Assembly: GCA_029204225.1 (NCBI GenBank)
Contig: CM055092.1
Coordinates: forward strand, 11,125,806-11,189,805
Direction: 5' to 3'
DNA: 64,000 nucleotides
From: Diphasiastrum complanatum
Taxonomy: Eukaryota; Streptophyta; Lycopodiopsida; Lycopodiales; Lycopodiaceae
The translations under genes and the position numbers were made by a program. The notes beneath the pieces are model-generated. The model did no database searches. It was given only the letters and a program-made list of their open reading frames with translations, and was not told where the DNA came from. Of this stretch, positions 59,837 to 64,000 are shown in pieces (the first letter of the stretch is position 1; each line of letters starts with the position of its first letter).

Positions 59837-60849
59837 CTACACAAAAGGCAGGCAGTCAGCCACTACTGGAACATTGACTACCCGTAGTGTTACCAAATTT
59901 GTACTATAAAAGGCATCACATTCAGGAATGCTACAATTGAAAATGCATTGGAAACAGTGTTCTGGAATGTGATACAAAAAAATCATTCAATTGATTTTCA
60001 GTATTAGCATTTAGGTTTACAATTGACAAGCAATTATCAATATTGTATGCTGAAATAAACTTACAGACCATATAAAAGTGCAATATAACGTTCTAATCTA
60101 ACCAAACTGAACAGTAAATAAATACATCAAAGTGACCAAATATTATAAAAACAATACAAGATAGCATCTTAGCAAACAAATGAACAAAAACGAAAGGACG
60201 GCACGTACAACTATACACATTTCAAATACTGAAGACCAACTCAGTGTACCCCTAAAAGAAAAGTCAAAATTAAGTATGAACCAGACATGAGGGTCCGAGC
60301 CGGGCGCGGCCATTTCGCGTCCGCGTCCCCCGCGGGGTCGGGCGCGTCCAATTTTGCTGTTTTTTTAAGGCTATTTTGCTGTTTTTTCGAGACAGCAACC
60401 AGTTCACACCTGTCTTTCACTATATTTCCCTTTAAGTTTGTTCATTTCTTACTTAATTCTCGTTTACCTTTGAGATATAAAAACAAAATTTACGTTTCTT
60501 TCGTTTCACTTACATCCCTCATCCAATGGTTGTACATACTTTCTTTTCTATACATTTCATCATGGGATATTTGGTCTCCATTATGGCAAGAATTGTCTCA
60601 ACTCTTATAGCAACAATTGGCATTTATTCCCATCCCACTGTATTATGGGTAATTTGGGGAAATTGACTTAGCAAATTGGTTGAATACGCTAGCTTCTTAC
60701 TATCTACATTTTGATGCTGATTGCATTGGCTATGTCCAAATTTAGAGGCTGAGCTACCTCTTGGTGGCAAACATTTTGACTCGACGATTACCCTTTGTAT
60801 AATGCCTTTTTACATGATCTTTATATGGATCCACTACTTGATGATTCTC
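59837..60849. other. No gene recognised; small GC-rich block
   Basis: A sharp GC-rich patch of about 60 bp lies at 60285-60345 (GGGCGCGGCC, CGTCCCCCGCGGGGTCGGGCG). The rest is AT-rich. Confidence 0.4.
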
Positions 60850-61350
60850 AAGTTGTTCCAAATGTAGGGTTGAACAAGATATTTGTTTAGAGCCATTTGT
60901 AAGGGTGAGCTAGTGATAATATCACATATTGAGAGAGATACACATGAGGTCAATTTCGTATCACATATTGTGAGAGAGTCACATATACAGGTTGCTATTG
61001 ATGCTGATTCACAAATATAGATACAGGGTGCTAATAATATTATGCTTGATGCTGATGTTGCATGCTTTGATGCTAATGCCGATGATGTTGCATGCATCGA
61101 TATTGATGTCGAGTGACTTGGTGCTGCTCCTAAGTACTTTGCTCCTGATTCTGATCCACCGCTACAGCTATTTATTGATGCTCATTTTGCATGCTATACC
61201 GAATGTTTTAGTGTTGCTCCTGATGCTGCAACCTATGCTCCATAATTCACTACTATTCCAGGTTTTGCTCCTCCAATAGATCTACATATGTTGGATGGTT
61301 CTTCTTGCACAGCTCTTTATTCCAGTTATTCTTTGTCAAGATGATCTACT
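60850..61350 (+). pseudogene. Decayed Asp/Ala-rich coding-like repeat
   Basis: GATGCTGATGTTGCATGC-like units recur at about 60990-61110 and again at 61170. In one frame they read LDADVACFDANADDVACID, then APKYFAPDSDPP and further repeats, with stops between. It looks like an old low-complexity coding region, for example a retroelement linker, but no family is identifiable. Confidence 0.3.
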
Positions 61351-64000
61351 TCTATTTCATATTTCCCGGCATTCTTGGTCTCTGTTGATGTTCCTAAGTT
61401 GCTTCTCTGGTTGCCAAGTTGTCATTTTTCTGTGGTATTCATGGGCTATTCGGCTAGCTTTGGATATCTCAAATTTTTGCAGTCTTGCATGACAAGACTT
61501 TCTTATGGCATTCTTGGGCTATCAGTGTGCCTCGAGCAAGTTACAAGATCATTTTCGTTTTCGTTATTTTTTGCATCTGTCTCAGATACATCGGCTTGTA
61601 GTAGTATCATGGTGTCCAATACATAGAGATAGATGTATAGCATGATATATTTTCTCCTCATAATTCACAATATTTTTAAAACAGTTCTGTTTTCACAATT
61701 AGTGGGGGAGAGTTATATACTAGGAATAGCCCCTAACAAGTATACCCTTAGGTTATTGGGCCATTACCATTGAGGGCACGTCCTTATAGGACCCAGGTAC
61801 CCTAAGTTGCCCTGATCTCTAGAAGGTTCCACTAAGGGCTCTAGAGAGTATACGTAGGGCTGTCATTTGCTCATTAGATAGCTTATGATCTGGTTTAGAC
61901 ATTCTTTAATCATTAGGTAGCTCATGATCTGCTAATGCTTGTAGGGCTTTAGCCATTGATTATATCATATGCTTTTGGCCATTCTTATGAGGGATTGATT
62001 GATTGTGTCTTTTATAATCACTTATGCTTCATTGATACAATATCCATAGATCGAGTCTATACCTGAAGAAGGGACCAAAAGCTCTAATTCCATTCATATG
62101 TGGACAAAAGGAAATCTTGAGAGAGGATGTAGGTGGACAGTGGACCTCAGGTGGTTACAGTCTACAACTTAGCCATGTGTGATTCAAAGATTCCCCACTA
62201 AGTCACTGGGCCCAGCCACATCCCATGATCAGAAGATCAATAGTACCTACTCACAGATTGGCAGTTGATCACTAGCAGTTGGTCACAGCCGTAACCTTAA
62301 GTGGGCTCCAGAAATGCATGTCTTTGTTTAGCAAATGATTATCAGACAGCAGTCTACCAGCATAGTTCCAGTAGTGTAGATCAGACTTCAGTTATCCACA
62401 TTGATACAGCAGTATACTTGATCAGTGCAATGCCTTTACAATCTTCTGCAGTTCCATCAGTGCTATCGTGTGGATTGCTTCGCAACTTCCTACTGAAACC
62501 ATCATCTTAGGCAAGTGAGAAAGGTTTTCAACTTCAGCCCTAGGTTTCCATCACACCATCATAACAGGAATAGAACTTGTTTGGGCGTCTCTAGTAAGGC
62601 AGCAACCGTCTTGCACTTCCAAAGGCCTGTTTTCCAACATGACAGCAGCTTTACTTCTCTCCAAAAAGGGCGTCAGTCCCGCAGGAGGCCAACAGCCTTC
62701 TGCTCTCCTACAGCTTCCTCCAGCCACATCCACTGCTAACTGCCATCCTGAAACTTGAGCCTCATCTTCTCTTTCCTTCTTTTTGATAACTCTGCAAATG
62801 GGTTTTCTCTGTTTTATTGATTTTCATCATCTGATTTCTATCTCCAAATCATGAGGGTGATTTCTATCTCCAAGTCAGGAAAGCTTGCACTCATCTTAGA
62901 GCTGAACTGTCTAATAATTGGTGATAATATCATCAACATGTTCCCTCGAAGAAACATGATGAAAATTTACCTCAGCAAGAATCTTCTGAAATGTCTAAAC
63001 TATGTGTTTTCCTTTGAATATTTCTAGCTCATCATATACTATCATCTGATTCCATTCCTTCCTATAAAATACCATCTTTACTTGGATCCTTCCAAAATTT
63101 CTCTAGTAACTTTTGCTGTAATCGATCCCTTGTTGCTACAGTTTCTTCTGTGGATCACCCTCTTCAATTCCTATTTGCAATGAATCTATAGTGGATCTGG
63201 GTCACAAGGCTGACACTCGGAGTTCCTAGCATTACTACAAACAGATTTTCTTACTCATCAAAAATGCAACAGATAAAGATAAACTTCCACATACAAGAGA
63301 ACGCGCCATACTTTAATGAATCCCAATTGTAAGAATTTTCTACCTTTTCAAACTTGATTGATTCAATGCAAGATCCAAACCGTATTTTTAACCAGAATGC
63401 ATGCCTCTTATGTCACTCAATAAAAGATATCATTTCAGGCTGGGTTGAAAGCTTGATGCAACAACCTGTTGCTTCTGTAATTTTGATAGCGATGATGTCT
63501 GTCTTGTTCACGTTCTAAGGAATTTGAAACATCATATTCCCGTCCATGATCTCCTCTTGACTAGGAGCATATCTATTTCTTTGTTCTCCACACTACACCA
63601 TCCAATGAATCTGTGCGTCCCTTCTTTCTAGCCATCCTCCACAGCCTGTTTGACAAGCAAGTTTTCCTGTGCTTCATAGGAAAGCTGTCCCCCTTTCCTA
63701 AGGGGTTTTCCCTTTCATTCCGATTCTCTGGTCTCAAGTAGGCTTCTTTCTCTAAAGATGTTGGAATGTAAATGGAATTGCTTACATTACCATAGGTTAC
63801 TTTGACCCAAAAGGTCGAGAGTTGTGTAACCATGGTCATTTATTATATTAGGCCTACTAAACTTAAAGTTAGCTAGGTTAGTATGAAATTAACTTGGTAG
63901 GGACTCATGGGTCCACTAGGCCTAATTGTGACATTAAGTACCCCAGCTTGACATATTGGAGGTACCTTATTCTTTCTATGTAACTTATAGAAAGTTGGAT
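61351..64000. other. No gene recognised to the end of the window
   Basis: A G-rich tract TTAGTGGGGGAGAG at 61700-61713 resembles a retroelement polypurine tract, but no coding sequence supports it. ORFs up to about 88 codons near 62.5 and 63.6 kb have no recognised motif. Confidence 0.4.

Noticed and set aside
61700-61713. Polypurine tract and LTR start
   Set aside because: G-rich tract has no retroelement coding sequence before it and no TG...CA pair after it.
63573-63839. Organelle-derived insertion
   Set aside because: The style of the sequence hinted at it, but no organelle gene could be read in any frame.

Overview
The window looks like nuclear DNA of a land plant. It is AT-rich and packed with decayed Ty1/Copia and some Ty3/Gypsy retrotransposons, has very long (CT)n/(GA)n microsatellites and short plant-type telomere-like tracts, and holds one clearly recognisable host gene, a PYR/PYL/RCAR abscisic-acid receptor. 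I suspect a fern or other seedless plant because the receptor core is intronless and the repeats are dense, but this is inference.

Layout. 0-8.1 kb: a broken transposase-like gene with a DUF7869-type core, then a 5'-truncated Copia element (A, plus strand). A in turn carries a complete antisense insertion (Element 1, 2342-6166) with two 833-bp LTRs, a tRNA-Met primer site and a 5-bp target duplication (CCAAG). A 3' scrap of another Copia follows. 8.2-11.1 kb: a Gypsy gag fragment cut by the LTR of a relative of Element 1, which still carries reverse transcriptase and RNase H. 11.1-14.3 kb: an unexplained 344-codon ORF ending at a polypurine tract, then a gene fragment of an unknown repeated family. 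14.9-18.3 kb: three more Copia pieces and a small inverted-repeat element. 19.0-20.3 kb: a GC-rich island of 75-bp units arranged as direct and inverted copies. 21.9-22.7 kb: the ABA receptor on the minus strand, the only gene here that looks fully functional.

23-33.4 kb: low-content DNA, a second copy of the unknown family near 26-27 kb, a pair of 91-bp inverted repeats bounded by (GA)n/(CT)n arrays, a 309-bp duplicated TATA-bearing segment feeding into a long CT leader and a coiled-coil ORF, a solo-looking LTR, and a plus-strand Copia remnant with its 3' LTR. 33.4-41.8 kb: mostly nothing I can name, apart from a large CT array and a Copia protease scrap. 41.9-43.7 kb: a decayed gene with a SWIM-like half finger, followed by a ParB/Srx-like segment. 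44.7-49.7 kb: a minus-strand Copia (D) split by a plus-strand non-autonomous Copia derivative (C) with target duplication CTTCT. 51.2-53.6 kb: Copia and Gypsy fragments. 53.7-64 kb: largely featureless, with microsatellites, a telomere-like tract and one probable terminal exon.

The window is therefore mainly a record of nested insertion and decay around a single conserved hormone-receptor locus. Several unrelated LTR families share a palindromic G-box-like motif (TTCACACGTGTGAA and close variants). All family calls are by eye; no database search was possible.
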